From the NCBI GenBank assembly GCA_963820185.1, contig CAWFYV010000001.1, positions 10,321 to 74,320 on the forward strand: a stretch of 64,000 bases of DNA. Reading direction: 5' to 3'. Positions 51,686 to 60,797 of this stretch are shown here, piece by piece. The notes under the pieces were generated by a model. That model saw nothing but the letters and a program-made list of their open reading frames with translations. It made no database searches and was not told the DNA's origin. Numbering within the stretch: position 1 is the stretch's first letter; each line of letters begins with the position of its first letter. Source of the DNA: Aquilonibacter sp963820185. Its GTDB lineage: Bacteria > Vulcanimicrobiota > Vulcanimicrobiia > Vulcanimicrobiales > Vulcanimicrobiaceae. The position numbers and the translations under genes were made by a program.

Positions 51686-53077
51686 ATGGCACAGGCGACG
51701 CCGGCCCGGCGCATGGGTGTGAACATCTTCGACGAGACCAAGCCGATGTGGCAGATCATGCTGGTTTTCCTGGTCCCGCTCATGATCAGCAATATTCTGC
51801 AATCTGCCTCACAGACGTTTGCTTCGATCTTTCTCGGGCGAATGATCGGCGTCAATGCGCTCGCGGCCGTATCGGCCGTGTTTCCCGTCGTCTTCTTGCT
51901 GTTTGCGTTTCTGATCGGCATCGCGAGCGGCAGCACCGTGTTGATCGGCCAGGCCTACGGCGCGCGCGACGAGCACCGCGTGAAGAAGGTCGCCGGCACC
52001 GTGCTCGGTGCGACGATGATCTTTGCAGTGGTGATCGCCGTCGTTGGTCCGCTGATCTCACCGTGGATGTTGCAGGCACTCGGCACGCCCGCGGTGATTC
52101 TAGCCGACTCCGATGCCTACACGCGCGTCATCTTTCTCAGCGCGCCGATCATCTTTCCATATCTCGTCTACACGACGTTCTTGCGCGGCGTCGGCGACTC
52201 GCAGACACCGTTGTACTTCTTGATCGTGAGCTCAGTGCTCGCGGTGTTCTTCACCCCGGCCTTTATTCAAGGATGGCTCGGGCTGCCGCACCTCGGCGTG
52301 GTGAGCGCTGCCGTCTCGGGCATGATCGCGAACCTCGTCGGGCTGATCGGACTCCTGGTCTTGCTCGCGCGGCGCAAAAGCCCATTGCGCTTCGACCTGG
52401 AGATGGCGCGCGACATGCTCCCCGACCCGATGATTCTGTGGAATGTAATTCGTATCGGCGTCGCGACGGGCATCCAAGTCATCATGGTGTCGCTTGCCGA
52501 GATTGCAATCATCAAATTCGTGAATCACTACGGCCCGCACGCGACGGCAGCCTATGGCGCGGTTAACCAGATCGTCAACTACGTGCAGTTCCCCGCCATC
52601 TCGATCGGCATCGCCGCATCGATCTTCGGCGCGCAGTGCATCGGCGCGAAGCGCGAAGACAAGCTCGGAGGCGTTATCCGTTCAGCGGTTGCCTTGAACT
52701 ACGCCGTTGGCGGCGTCCTCGTCACGCTCTGCTACCTTCTGGCCACACCGCTGCTCCAATTGTTTATTACCGATCCCTCGACGGTGCAGGTGGCGCATCA
52801 GCTCCTGATGATCACGCTTTGGTCATATCTGATCTTCGGCAACAGCGCCATTATCAGTGGCGTCATGCGCAGCAGCGGCACGGTGCTTGTTCCTACGCTG
52901 AACGGGCTCGTCGGTATTTGGCTGATCGAGGTCCCCGTCGCGTACTTCTGCATGCTGCGCTTTGGACTACCGGGCGTCTGGATCGGCTACCCGGCCTACT
53001 ACTGCTTCATGCTGTGCGCACAGTACACGTACTACACATTATTCTGGAAGAAGAAGACGCACGAACGGCTCGTGTAG
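51686..53077 (+). CDS. MATE family multidrug/metabolite exporter
   Basis: A 463-residue protein with twelve spans in two MatE halves. The first half has VPLMISNILQSASQTFASIF and FLRGVGDSQTPLYFLIVSS; the second has ISIGIAASIFGAQCIGAKRE and ISGVMRSSGTVLVPTLNGLV. These proteins exchange cationic or other compounds for Na+ or H+. Substrate unknown. It diverges from rqcP and sits between yabO-like and yabN-like genes, where Bacillus has the related transporter YabM. Confidence 0.9.
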   Translation: MAQATPARRMGVNIFDETKPMWQIMLVFLVPLMISNILQSASQTFASIFLGRMIGVNALAAVSAVFPVVFLLFAFLIGIASGSTVLIGQAYGARDEHRVKKVAGTVLGATMIFAVVIAVVGPLISPWMLQALGTPAVILADSDAYTRVIFLSAPIIFPYLVYTTFLRGVGDSQTPLYFLIVSSVLAVFFTPAFIQGWLGLPHLGVVSAAVSGMIANLVGLIGLLVLLARRKSPLRFDLEMARDMLPDPMILWNVIRIGVATGIQVIMVSLAEIAIIKFVNHYGPHATAAYGAVNQIVNYVQFPAISIGIAASIFGAQCIGAKREDKLGGVIRSAVALNYAVGGVLVTLCYLLATPLLQLFITDPSTVQVAHQLLMITLWSYLIFGNSAIISGVMRSSGTVLVPTLNGLVGIWLIEVPVAYFCMLRFGLPGVWIGYPAYYCFMLCAQYTYYTLFWKKKTHERLV

Positions 53078-53118
53078 TCGAGGGAGCGCGACTAACGTGC
53101 TGCTAAGCGAAGGCTCGA

Positions 53119-53201
53119 AGTTTTGCGCCATTCGCAGGATGCGAAATTCCATTGGTCGTGGCGCAAAACTCGCGCAGCAGGAGCGGCACAGGACGTGCCG
53201 C
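53119..53201. repeat. Nested inverted repeats in the MATE-thioesterase spacer
   Basis: AGTTTTGCGCCA (53119-53130) pairs perfectly with TGGCGCAAAACT (53159-53170). Inside, TTCGCA-GGA-TGCGAA (53131-53145) forms its own hairpin. A second stem GCGGCAC/GTGCCGC spans 53183-53201. Together with the 44-bp repeat beside it, this 207-bp gene-free spacer is mostly repeat sequence, like a REP/MITE-type element. Confidence 0.7.
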
Positions 53202-53236
53202 GAGGAGCGTCTTCGCGAGCAGCATGTGGGAGGCGA

Positions 53237-53280
53237 TCCCTCGACTACGCTCACTCCGTTCGCTACGCTCGGGATGACAA
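53237..53280 (-). repeat. 44-bp dispersed repeat (copy 2)
   Basis: On the minus strand it reads TTGTCATCCCGAGCG ... AGTCGAGGGA, 39 of 44 identical to the copy inside ileS (26801-26844). Here it is intergenic, ending 4 bp before the thioesterase stop. Confidence 0.85.
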
Positions 53281-53284
53281 TGCG

Positions 53285-53653
53285 TTAGTGGCGCTTTTTG
53301 TCTTTTGGGGTGACGCAGGTGCCGCTGGCGCGACAGACGACGATCGGTTCGGGCAAATAGTCGGCGGCGCTTTCGCTCACCTCGGGGCGCGCGGCAATGA
53401 CTTTGCGCGCTTCGAATGTCATGGCGCGCGAGGTCTTGCCGACGTTTGTGATGTGGCCGCGCGCCTCGATGTAGTCGCCCGCGTAGACCGGTGCGAGGAA
53501 TTCAACCTTGTCGTACGCGACGAACAGGCCCTCGTCGCCGTCGAGCTGGATCAGCAGTGCGGTTGCAACATCGCCGAAGAGCGCCAACATCCGCGCGCCG
53601 TCGACGAGGTTGCCGCCGTAGTGGGCGTCGTGCGCGCTCATCCGCACGCGCAA
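53285..53653 (-). CDS. Hotdog-fold protein related to 3-aminobutyryl-CoA ammonia lyase (Kal)
   Basis: A 122-residue single hotdog domain. RVRMSAHDAHYGGNLVDGAR, LFGDVATALLIQLDGDEGLF and VEFLAPVYAGDYIEARGHIT closely follow the Kal family of lysine fermentation. No kamA, kdd or kce genes accompany it, so it may instead be a CoA thioesterase or a lyase in another route. The TTG start keeps the conserved RVRMS; a GTG two codons on is possible. It follows mazG by 9 bp. Confidence 0.8.
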   Translation of the reverse strand: MRVRMSAHDAHYGGNLVDGARMLALFGDVATALLIQLDGDEGLFVAYDKVEFLAPVYAGDYIEARGHITNVGKTSRAMTFEARKVIAARPEVSESAADYLPEPIVVCRASGTCVTPKDKKRH

Positions 53654-53662
53654 TGAGCGCGC

Positions 53663-54856
53663 TCAGGCCGCTTGGGTCTTCGCCAGTTGCCACAGTTCCT
53701 CGAGTTCGTCGAGCGAGAGGTCGGAAAGGCTCTTGCCGCTCTGGGCAGCGCGTTCTTCCATGAACGCGAAGCGTCGATAAAATTTCTCGTTGGCCTCGCG
53801 CATCGCGGTCTCGGCGTCGATTCCGAGCGCGCGCGCAAGGTTGACAACGGTGAACAGGACGTCGCCCAGCTCTTCGCGCACGTGCGGATCGTCTTGTTTG
53901 AGACGCTGCGCTTCCGCAAGCTCGGTCAACTCTTCGTGAAGTTTGTCGAGCACGCCGCCGATGTTCGGCCAATCGAAGCCAACGCGCGACGCCTTCTCTT
54001 GCATGCGCTGGCCGCGTTGCAGCGCGCCGAGCGCTTTGGGAATGCCCTCGAGCCGGCTCTTGCGTTTTTGGCCGGTAGCTTCTTGCGCTTTGAGCTTTTC
54101 CCAGCTGCGCCACTGCGAGTCGACGTCTTCAATCACTGCGTCGGAAAACACGTGGGGATGACGGCGCACCATCTTATTTGAGAGCGCATCGACGACGTCG
54201 GCGACGGTAAATTTCCCGATCTCCGCGCCGAGCTGCGCGTGAAAGACGATCTGTAGCAGCAGATCGCCGAGCTCTTCGCAGAGCGCGCTCAAATCCTCGG
54301 CCTCGATCGCCTCGACGACTTCGTATGTCTCTTCGATCAGATAGGGCACGAGCGTCCGGTGTGTCTGTTCGCGATCCCACGGACAGCCGTCGCGCAGCCG
54401 CGCCATGATCTCAATCAGATCGTCCCATGTGTAGTGTTGCGATTGCGGCGGCAGCGGAACGAGCGGCATCGCGATCGAGGCCGAGAGCGTTGCGTGCGGC
54501 ATACCGGGCGTGATGCGCGCCGTATGGCCGTGGTCTTCGAGTGCGCGCAAGAGCACCGGCAGTCCGGGAAAATCAGAGAGCGGGTTGCCGAGCACGCCGA
54601 GTCCGAGCGTAGCGACGTCGAGCGTGGCGAGCGCGGCGATAAAATACGCCACCGCCTCGTTGCTGCCGTGCGCAAGCGCATTTGCATCGGGAACCAGCGT
54701 GCGGTCAACGCTGACGCCATGCGATTCGAGCGCGCGCACGAGATCCGGCGGTGCAAGCAGCGCGACCGCGCGAACACTTTCGCGTAGCGCCTCCAGGCTT
54801 CCGACTGTCAGGTATCCGGGATCTCCCGGCCCGAGGCCAACGATCCGAACGAGCAT
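53663..54856 (-). CDS. mazG: MazG nucleotide pyrophosphohydrolase with half tetrapyrrole-methylase domain (YabN type)
   Basis: A 397-residue fusion. The C-terminal two-thirds is MazG, which hydrolyses NTPs to NMP and PPi: CPWDREQTHRTLVPYLIEET, EELGDLLLQIVFHA (EExxD metal site), then the second repeat FDWPNIGG and REELGDVLFTVVNLAR. The N-terminus (about 1-140) matches the first half of a tetrapyrrole methylase (VRIVGLGPGDPGYLTVGSLE, GVLGNPLSDFPGL, ITPGMPHATLSAS). It lacks the second, SAM-binding half and joins MazG directly. Usual YabN proteins carry the full 200-plus residue domain. ATG start; a TTG three codons earlier is possible. Confidence 0.9.
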   Translation of the reverse strand: MLVRIVGLGPGDPGYLTVGSLEALRESVRAVALLAPPDLVRALESHGVSVDRTLVPDANALAHGSNEAVAYFIAALATLDVATLGLGVLGNPLSDFPGLPVLLRALEDHGHTARITPGMPHATLSASIAMPLVPLPPQSQHYTWDDLIEIMARLRDGCPWDREQTHRTLVPYLIEETYEVVEAIEAEDLSALCEELGDLLLQIVFHAQLGAEIGKFTVADVVDALSNKMVRRHPHVFSDAVIEDVDSQWRSWEKLKAQEATGQKRKSRLEGIPKALGALQRGQRMQEKASRVGFDWPNIGGVLDKLHEELTELAEAQRLKQDDPHVREELGDVLFTVVNLARALGIDAETAMREANEKFYRRFAFMEERAAQSGKSLSDLSLDELEELWQLAKTQAA

Positions 54857-54884
54857 CGCGGTCAACGCGTTCGCTAGAGAAAAT

Positions 54885-54910
54885 CGAAGGGCCCCGTTTG
54901 GGGCCCTTCG
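54885..54910 (-). terminator. Rho-independent terminator after prsA
   Basis: CGAAGGGCCCC - loop of 4 - GGGGCCCTTCG is a perfect 11-bp stem. Read on the minus strand, ATTTTC follows, giving a classic terminator for the prsA transcript 39 bp past its stop and just before mazG. Confidence 0.8.
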
Positions 54911-54949
54911 ACGGCTTTAGACGTTAAAGCTTCAGCCTTGACGGATAAG

Positions 54950-55909
54950 CTAGGTGGCCGAGGGTGCGGGGACCGCGCCGTTCGACGGTGCACCGGCCGG
55001 CGCGCCCGGCGGTGTCGGTTCAGGCGTTGGGAACGCGGCCTGGAAACGCGGATCGCTGATCTGGATGTTCGCCTTGCTTTGCAGATCCGCCAAGAACGGT
55101 TGGATCAATGGCGACTCTTGTTGCTGGCGCAGCATATCGGCAATCTTGTCGTGGCTGTTCGCAAGCGTCGCCTTCTGACCCGGGTCGCGCGACTCGACCT
55201 GAATGATGTGATAACCGAACGGCGATTTTACCGGCGCGCTGATTACCTTCACCGGGAGACTGAAGACCGCCGCATCAAACGCCGGCACCATCTGTCCGTG
55301 GCGGATCGGGCCGAGTTCGCCGCCCTTGTCCTTGCTGCCCGGATCGATCGAATACTGCTTGGCCTCGGCGGCAAAATCTTTGCCTGATTTGAGGTCGGCT
55401 TCAACCTTCTGCGCGGTTGGAAGATCGGCAACGAGGATGTGCCGCGCCGTGACCTGCGCCGGCTTATCGAATGCCGCGTGGTTCTTGTCGAAGTACGCTT
55501 TGATCTGCGCATCGGAGACCTTGACGTTCTTGCCGACGGCCTTATCAATGATGATCTGATCGGAGATCAGCTTGTGCACGTCGTCCTCGGTCAGGCCGCG
55601 CGACTTGAGCATGTCGCCCCACGAGCCGGGCGGGAAGTTCGCTTTGATTTGATCTTCCTTCGCTGCAATCTCGGCATCGCTTACCGTGATGCCGTTCTTC
55701 TGCGCGTACTGCTGAAGCAAAATCTCGCGCACCATTTGTTGCAGCGTCGAGACGGCTGCAGGGCTGCTCTCGAGTTTGGAATCGAAATCCGCTTTGCTGA
55801 TCGATTGCCCGTTCACGGTTGCCACATTTCCGCCGGCAGCGCAGGCAGTCAGCGAGCTGGCCAAGAGCAGGGTGGCGAAAGCCGCAGCGAGGCGGTCGAG
55901 GTTCGACAT
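54950..55909 (-). CDS. prsA: PrsA/SurA-type foldase lipoprotein (parvulin PPIase)
   Basis: A 319-residue lipoprotein (lipobox LTAC, Cys23). After NGQSISKADFDSKLESSPAA and a SurA-like helical segment comes a parvulin rotamase domain (about 150-240: VTARHILVADLPTAQKVEAD, DLKSGKDFAAEAKQYSIDPG, GGELGPIRHGQMVPAFDAAV, PFGYHIIQVE). The tail is Pro/Ala-rich (PTPEPTPPGAPAGAPSNGA). It would help fold exported proteins at the membrane. The ATG at 55909 has GGAG 5 nt upstream. It follows mfd by 95 bp, an order also seen in Firmicutes. Confidence 0.92.
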   Translation of the reverse strand: MSNLDRLAAAFATLLLASSLTACAAGGNVATVNGQSISKADFDSKLESSPAAVSTLQQMVREILLQQYAQKNGITVSDAEIAAKEDQIKANFPPGSWGDMLKSRGLTEDDVHKLISDQIIIDKAVGKNVKVSDAQIKAYFDKNHAAFDKPAQVTARHILVADLPTAQKVEADLKSGKDFAAEAKQYSIDPGSKDKGGELGPIRHGQMVPAFDAAVFSLPVKVISAPVKSPFGYHIIQVESRDPGQKATLANSHDKIADMLRQQQESPLIQPFLADLQSKANIQISDPRFQAAFPTPEPTPPGAPAGAPSNGAVPAPSAT

Positions 55910-56004
55910 GGTCACTCCAAACTAGGTAGGTCGGTGCGTAGTAAAGCGGAGCGCTTTGGGGGCTCCGCGGATGGCCTGGGTTCGTCGGCTCCACGCGCTG
56001 CCCT

Positions 56005-59000
56005 TTAGAGCGCTTCTAAAAGCTTTCTCAAAAGCGGCATCCAGACGGCTTCGGCCTCTTTCCCAGGTGGTTTTGCCGGCAGGTCGACCACGATTTTGCC
56101 CTCGCCGAAGCGGAAGCGGTTCTTGGTGAGCGACTGGAGCTTGGGAATCGTGGCCGGATCGAGTTCGAACCCGGTCCCGACCCCGAGCGTCAGGCGCCGC
56201 TCGTCGACGACCACGCGGGTCACCCGCCGCGAGAGCGCGATGGCGCGCAACTTGGTGAGTTCGACCAGGCGCTCGAGCGGCACGGGCAGCGGCCCGAAGC
56301 GATCGCGCACGCCCGCCCCAATCTCTTGCACTTCGTCCTGCGTGCGCGCCTTGGCGAGCTGCTGATAGACCGCGATCTTCTGTGAGACCTGCGGAATGTA
56401 GTCGCTCGGAATGAAGGCGCTAATCTTGACGTCGATCACTGCTTCGCGCCGCTCGTCGTCGAGTGCCATGCCGCGGCGTTCCGCAATCGCCTCGGCCAGC
56501 AATTGGCAGTACGTATCGAAACCGACCGAGCCGATGAAGCCCGATTGCGCCGCGCCGAGAAGATTGCCCGCGCCGCGAATCTCGAGATCGCGCATCGCGA
56601 TCTGCAGTCCCGAACCTAGGTGCGTAAATTCGCGGATCGCTTCGAGCCGCGCTTTCGCCTCCTCGGTGAGTGCCTTATGGCCCTGGTACAACAGATAGCA
56701 ATAGGCCTGGTGATTCGAGCGGCCGACCCGGCCACGCAGCTGATAGAGTTGCGCGAGCCCGAATTTATCCGCATCGCTCACGATCATCGTGTTGACGTTG
56801 GGAATGTCGATACCGTTCTCGATGATCGTTGTCGCCACCAGCACGTCCGTTTCGCCGTCGATGAAGGACTGCATGACCGGCTCGAGTTCGTTTTCGTGCA
56901 TCTGCCCATGGCCGACCGCGATGCGTGCACGCGGTACGAGTTTCTCGAGAGCGGTCTTCACCGCGTGTATCGATTCGACGCGGTTGTGCAAGTAGTAGAC
57001 TTGGCCGCCGCGGTCAAGCTCGGCGGTGATCGCGCGCTGCACGATCGCATCGCTTGCCGGAACGACGACGGTCTTCACCGACATACGGTTCTTCGGTGCG
57101 GTTTGAATCAGCGAGAGATCGCGCACCCCCATGAGCGACATGTGCAAGGTGCGCGGAATCGGCGTGGCCGAGAGCGTCATGACATCGACCGAGGTCTTAT
57201 ACCCTTTGAGACGCTCCTTGTGCATCACCCCAAAGCGCTGTTCTTCATCGATGACGATCAGCCCGAGATCGTTGAACGCGACGTCTTTCTGCAACAAGCG
57301 ATGCGTGCCGATGACCACGTCGACCTTACCTTCGGCAAGATCTCCAAGGATTTTGCGCGCTTCGCCTTTGCTTTTGAAGCGTGAGAGCTCTTCGATGCGC
57401 ATCGGAAAGCCGGCAAAGCGCGCGCTGAAGTTGCGGTAGTGTTGATCGGCGAGCAGCGTCGTCGGCACCAGGACCGCGACCTGTTTCTTCTCGGCGACGG
57501 CTTTGAACGCTGCGCGCATCGCGACTTCGGTCTTGCCGTAGCCGACGTCACCGCAGACCAAACGATCCATCGGTTGCGCGCGCTCCATATCGGCTTTCAC
57601 CGCGTCGATCGCCTTGGCTTGATCGGGTGTCGGGTCGTAGGGAAACGCTTCTTCCATCTCAGCTTGCCACGGCGTGTCGGGTCCAAACTGGAAGCCGCGG
57701 CTCATCTCGCGCTCGGCGTAGAGCTGCACGAGTCCGTCGGCGATTTTCGCCAGCGACTCGGATACGCGCGACTTCGTGCGCGCCCAATCCGCGCCGCCCA
57801 TCTTGGAAAGCCGCGGCTGCTGTCCCTCCGCTGCCGAATACTTGGTGACGTGGTGCATCTGCGTGACCGGCACCAGCATGCGATCCGAACCGGCATAGGC
57901 AAGGTCAAGGTAGTCTTGGGTTGCGCCCAAGATCGTCTCGGTGCGCAGTCCGAGGTATTGCCCGATACCGTGCACCGCGTGCACGACGTAGTCGCCGACG
58001 CGCAGATCGGCCAGCGTAACCGGCACGCCCTCTTTGATGGCGCGAAGTTTGACGCGCTTGGGAGGAGCGCCGAAGATCTCGCGATCGCCCAGAATGCGCA
58101 GACGTAGATCCGGCATCGCAAAGCCGGCTTCGATCGATCCATGCTCAATCGTTACGCGATCGTAGGCAACACCGGCGGCGCGCAGCAGATCCGCTGTGCG
58201 CGAGACGGCGCCGCTGACAATATGCAGCGACTCGCCCGCTGCGACCCATTCGCGCACACTCTGCGAGAAAAGCTCGATCTGCCGGTTGAAATGCTCGACC
58301 GGCCGGCATTCGAGCACGTGCGACGCGTTCGGCCGCGGCACCCATTCCATGTCCTCGTGCCGCTCGATCGCGCCAGGGAAGAGCAGCATCGGATGCGCGC
58401 GCATGCGCGGCGCAAGCTCCGCAAGACGCGGATGCGGCGCGGCGACCTCGGCGAGCAGCGCATCGTCGACTTCGGAATCGCTCACCGAGAACTCGCCCGA
58501 CTCGACGCCGGCGAGGAGCACGCTCTGTTCGCGCGAGCGCTCTTCCTCGAGGGCTCGCTCGATCGTTACGAGCATACTGGGCTCGTCGAGCACGACGATC
58601 GCATCGTCGCGCAGATAGTCGAGCAGCGTGGCGCGTTCATCGTACGCGAGCGGCAGCCACGACGCCGGCACGTCGCCACCACTTTCAATGAAGGGCACGA
58701 GCGCCGCGCGGACGGACGCGGGGCCGGCGAAGCGTTCGAGAATGCGCGTTCGGTACGCGCTCTCGCGAGGGATTTCGCTCCACGGAACGATCTCGATTGC
58801 CTCGCGCGCGCCCTCGCTGCGTTGCGTTGCAAGGTCAAAAGGACGAATGCTTTCGACCGTCTCGCCGAAGAACTCGATGCGCGTCGGCAGCGCTTCGCTC
58901 GCCGCGAAGAGATCGAGGATGCCGCCGCGCACGGCGTACTCGCCGACCGCGCTGACCACGTCGGTGCGCATGTAGCCGAGCGCAAAGAGCCGCTCTTGCA

Positions 59001-59499
59001 AGCGTTCGAAGCCGGGCTCGTCGCCGGCGCGCAAGGTCGTGCGCAGTTCTTCGAAGAGCGCGCGGGGCATGAGGTATTGGCGCAGCGCCACCACCGGGGC
59101 GAGTACGAGCCGGGGCGCGCCCGCGGCAAGATCGGCCAGCAGCGTCATGCGCGCGCTCCGCTCCGACGGACTCTCGATTGCGCCGAGTGCCTCGTCGCGC
59201 GAGCGAAGGAGCGCCACCTGCTCGGGCTCGTCCTCGCCTAAGTAGTAGAGAAGATCCGCAAAGGCGCGCTCCGCGACGTCAGGCGTCGGGAAGACGACGA
59301 GCAACGGCCGCTCGAGCGTGCGATAGAGCGATGCGAGCAATGCCGGGCGCGCGGCGGCGATCGTTTCGTGCGCGGCATACACGCCCGCCCCCGTGCGAAG
59401 TTCGTCGATCAACGGCGCGAGCGCGCGCGGTGAAGACGCCAGCGTGCGAAGCAGTGCGTCTTGCGATGGAAGCGCGGGAAGCGTGGTTTGGGCGGTCAC
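56005..59499 (-). CDS. mfd: Transcription-repair coupling factor
   Basis: A 1164-residue Mfd, intact. It has the UvrB-homology N-terminus (GGILDLFAASEALPTRIEFF), the RNA polymerase-interacting domain (VGDYVVHAVHGIGQYLGL, about 500-520), the RecG-like translocase with Walker A GDVGYGKTE (about 650), DEEQRFG (about 750) and SATPIPRTLHMSL, QLRGRVGRS, and the C-terminal TRCF domain. It displaces stalled RNA polymerase and recruits UvrA. The GTG start used lies only 9 bp after a TATAAT, so the mRNA may be leaderless; longer frames upstream have no support. Confidence 0.96.
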   Translation of the reverse strand: MTAQTTLPALPSQDALLRTLASSPRALAPLIDELRTGAGVYAAHETIAAARPALLASLYRTLERPLLVVFPTPDVAERAFADLLYYLGEDEPEQVALLRSRDEALGAIESPSERSARMTLLADLAAGAPRLVLAPVVALRQYLMPRALFEELRTTLRAGDEPGFERLQERLFALGYMRTDVVSAVGEYAVRGGILDLFAASEALPTRIEFFGETVESIRPFDLATQRSEGAREAIEIVPWSEIPRESAYRTRILERFAGPASVRAALVPFIESGGDVPASWLPLAYDERATLLDYLRDDAIVVLDEPSMLVTIERALEEERSREQSVLLAGVESGEFSVSDSEVDDALLAEVAAPHPRLAELAPRMRAHPMLLFPGAIERHEDMEWVPRPNASHVLECRPVEHFNRQIELFSQSVREWVAAGESLHIVSGAVSRTADLLRAAGVAYDRVTIEHGSIEAGFAMPDLRLRILGDREIFGAPPKRVKLRAIKEGVPVTLADLRVGDYVVHAVHGIGQYLGLRTETILGATQDYLDLAYAGSDRMLVPVTQMHHVTKYSAAEGQQPRLSKMGGADWARTKSRVSESLAKIADGLVQLYAEREMSRGFQFGPDTPWQAEMEEAFPYDPTPDQAKAIDAVKADMERAQPMDRLVCGDVGYGKTEVAMRAAFKAVAEKKQVAVLVPTTLLADQHYRNFSARFAGFPMRIEELSRFKSKGEARKILGDLAEGKVDVVIGTHRLLQKDVAFNDLGLIVIDEEQRFGVMHKERLKGYKTSVDVMTLSATPIPRTLHMSLMGVRDLSLIQTAPKNRMSVKTVVVPASDAIVQRAITAELDRGGQVYYLHNRVESIHAVKTALEKLVPRARIAVGHGQMHENELEPVMQSFIDGETDVLVATTIIENGIDIPNVNTMIVSDADKFGLAQLYQLRGRVGRSNHQAYCYLLYQGHKALTEEAKARLEAIREFTHLGSGLQIAMRDLEIRGAGNLLGAAQSGFIGSVGFDTYCQLLAEAIAERRGMALDDERREAVIDVKISAFIPSDYIPQVSQKIAVYQQLAKARTQDEVQEIGAGVRDRFGPLPVPLERLVELTKLRAIALSRRVTRVVVDERRLTLGVGTGFELDPATIPKLQSLTKNRFRFGEGKIVVDLPAKPPGKEAEAVWMPLLRKLLEAL

Positions 59500-59508
59500 G
59501 GGCCGCTG

Positions 59509-59538
59509 ATTATAACACGAGCGGTACGGCCGCGTCAG
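59509..59538 (-). promoter_or_regulatory. mfd: mfd promoter, probably leaderless
   Basis: On the minus strand CTGACG (59533-59538) and TATAAT (59509-59514) are 18 bp apart. The GTG start is 9 nt after the -10, so transcription would begin at or within a few bases of the start codon. No ribosome site is present. Confidence 0.65.
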
Positions 59539-59591
59539 GCGTGGCCAAGGCAAGCATGCGTCGGCGGTCGATCGGCGAAGAGCAATTTGCA

Positions 59592-60797
59592 ATGGACGAG
59601 ATTGCGATGCGGCGTGCCATCGAGCGCAAACGCGATGGCGAAGCGCTCGAGCCCTCGGTCTGGGAAGGGATCATCGCGGCGTATGTGAGCGGTGAGGTTG
59701 ATGACACCCAGATGTCAGCGCTCGCGATGGCATGCGTATGGCGCGGGCTTTCGGTCGAAGAGGCTGGGGCACTAACGCGCGCGATGGTTGCAAGCGGCGC
59801 GACGTTGCGCTACCCCGACGGTATGTTTGTGGTAGACAAGCATTCGAGCGGTGGCGTAAGCGACATCGTATCGCTCGTAGCGGTGCCTCTCGTGGCGGCA
59901 TGCGGTGTGCGCGTTGCAAAGTTGTCGGGGCGTGCGCTCGGGCATACCGGCGGCACAATCGACAAACTCGAGGCAATCGAGGGCTTCAATGCGATGCTCT
60001 CGATGGAAGATTTCGTTCGTCAGGTCGAGCGCGTGGGCTGTGCGATCGCCGCACAAAGCGATGCGTTTGTTCCTGCCGACAAGCGTCTCTATCACCTACG
60101 TGACCGCACGGCAACGGTACCGAGCATCGGGCTCATCGCTGCGTCGATCGTTTCGAAAAAGATTGCCGGTGGGGCGAATGCCTTCGTCTTTGACGTGAAG
60201 TGCGGGACGGCCGCGTTTACCCGCGATGCCGCGGCAGCGGAAGAACTCGCGCAGATGCTCGTCGCAATCTCAGCGCAGTTCGATCGCAGGGCGGTCGCCA
60301 TCGTCAGCGATATGAACGAGCCGCTCGGTCATTGCATTGGAACCGGCATTGAAGTTGTCGAGGCGCGCGAGGTGCTGCGCGGCCGCGAACGCGATGAACG
60401 CGTGCTCGCCGGATGCTTGCAAATCGCGACGGCGATGCTGGAGCTCGGCGGTACCGGCGACGCGAGGGCGCGCGCGCTCCATGCAATCGAGAGCGGAACT
60501 GCCTACACGAAATTTGTCGAGATGGTCGAGGCCCAGGGCGGAAGTCGTGCGGCGCTCGAAGCGCTGGCCCCCGATCCGCACCGGCACGACGTGCGCGCAA
60601 CGGCAAACGGCGTGGTGCGCGCGATCGATGCCGTCGCGCTCGGCAATATCGCGCGGCGGCTGACGAATGGCAATCCACGCGCGGGCCTGTGCGTAGCGGT
60701 CCGTGTCGGCGCAACCGTTTCACACGGCGATCTCTTGGTAGAGGTCTTTGGCGAGGGAGCGGATCTCGCGCTCGTTGCCAACGCGTTTAGGATGTAG
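59592..60797 (+). CDS. deoA: Thymidine/pyrimidine-nucleoside phosphorylase
   Basis: A 401-residue enzyme that splits pyrimidine (deoxy)nucleosides with phosphate. It has RAIERKRDGEALEPSVWEGI at the start, VDKHSSGGVSD (phosphate loop), KLSGRALGHTGGTIDKLEAI, SIGLIAASIVSKKIAGGANA and DVKCGTAAFTRD. The C-terminal domain has DPHRHDVRATANGVV. The ATG used matches the family; an ATG 36 bp upstream with AAGG 5 nt before it may also serve. It diverges from mfd, and its stop codon directly abuts the stop of the convergent glycosyltransferase. Confidence 0.92.
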   Translation: MDEIAMRRAIERKRDGEALEPSVWEGIIAAYVSGEVDDTQMSALAMACVWRGLSVEEAGALTRAMVASGATLRYPDGMFVVDKHSSGGVSDIVSLVAVPLVAACGVRVAKLSGRALGHTGGTIDKLEAIEGFNAMLSMEDFVRQVERVGCAIAAQSDAFVPADKRLYHLRDRTATVPSIGLIAASIVSKKIAGGANAFVFDVKCGTAAFTRDAAAAEELAQMLVAISAQFDRRAVAIVSDMNEPLGHCIGTGIEVVEAREVLRGRERDERVLAGCLQIATAMLELGGTGDARARALHAIESGTAYTKFVEMVEAQGGSRAALEALAPDPHRHDVRATANGVVRAIDAVALGNIARRLTNGNPRAGLCVAVRVGATVSHGDLLVEVFGEGADLALVANAFRM

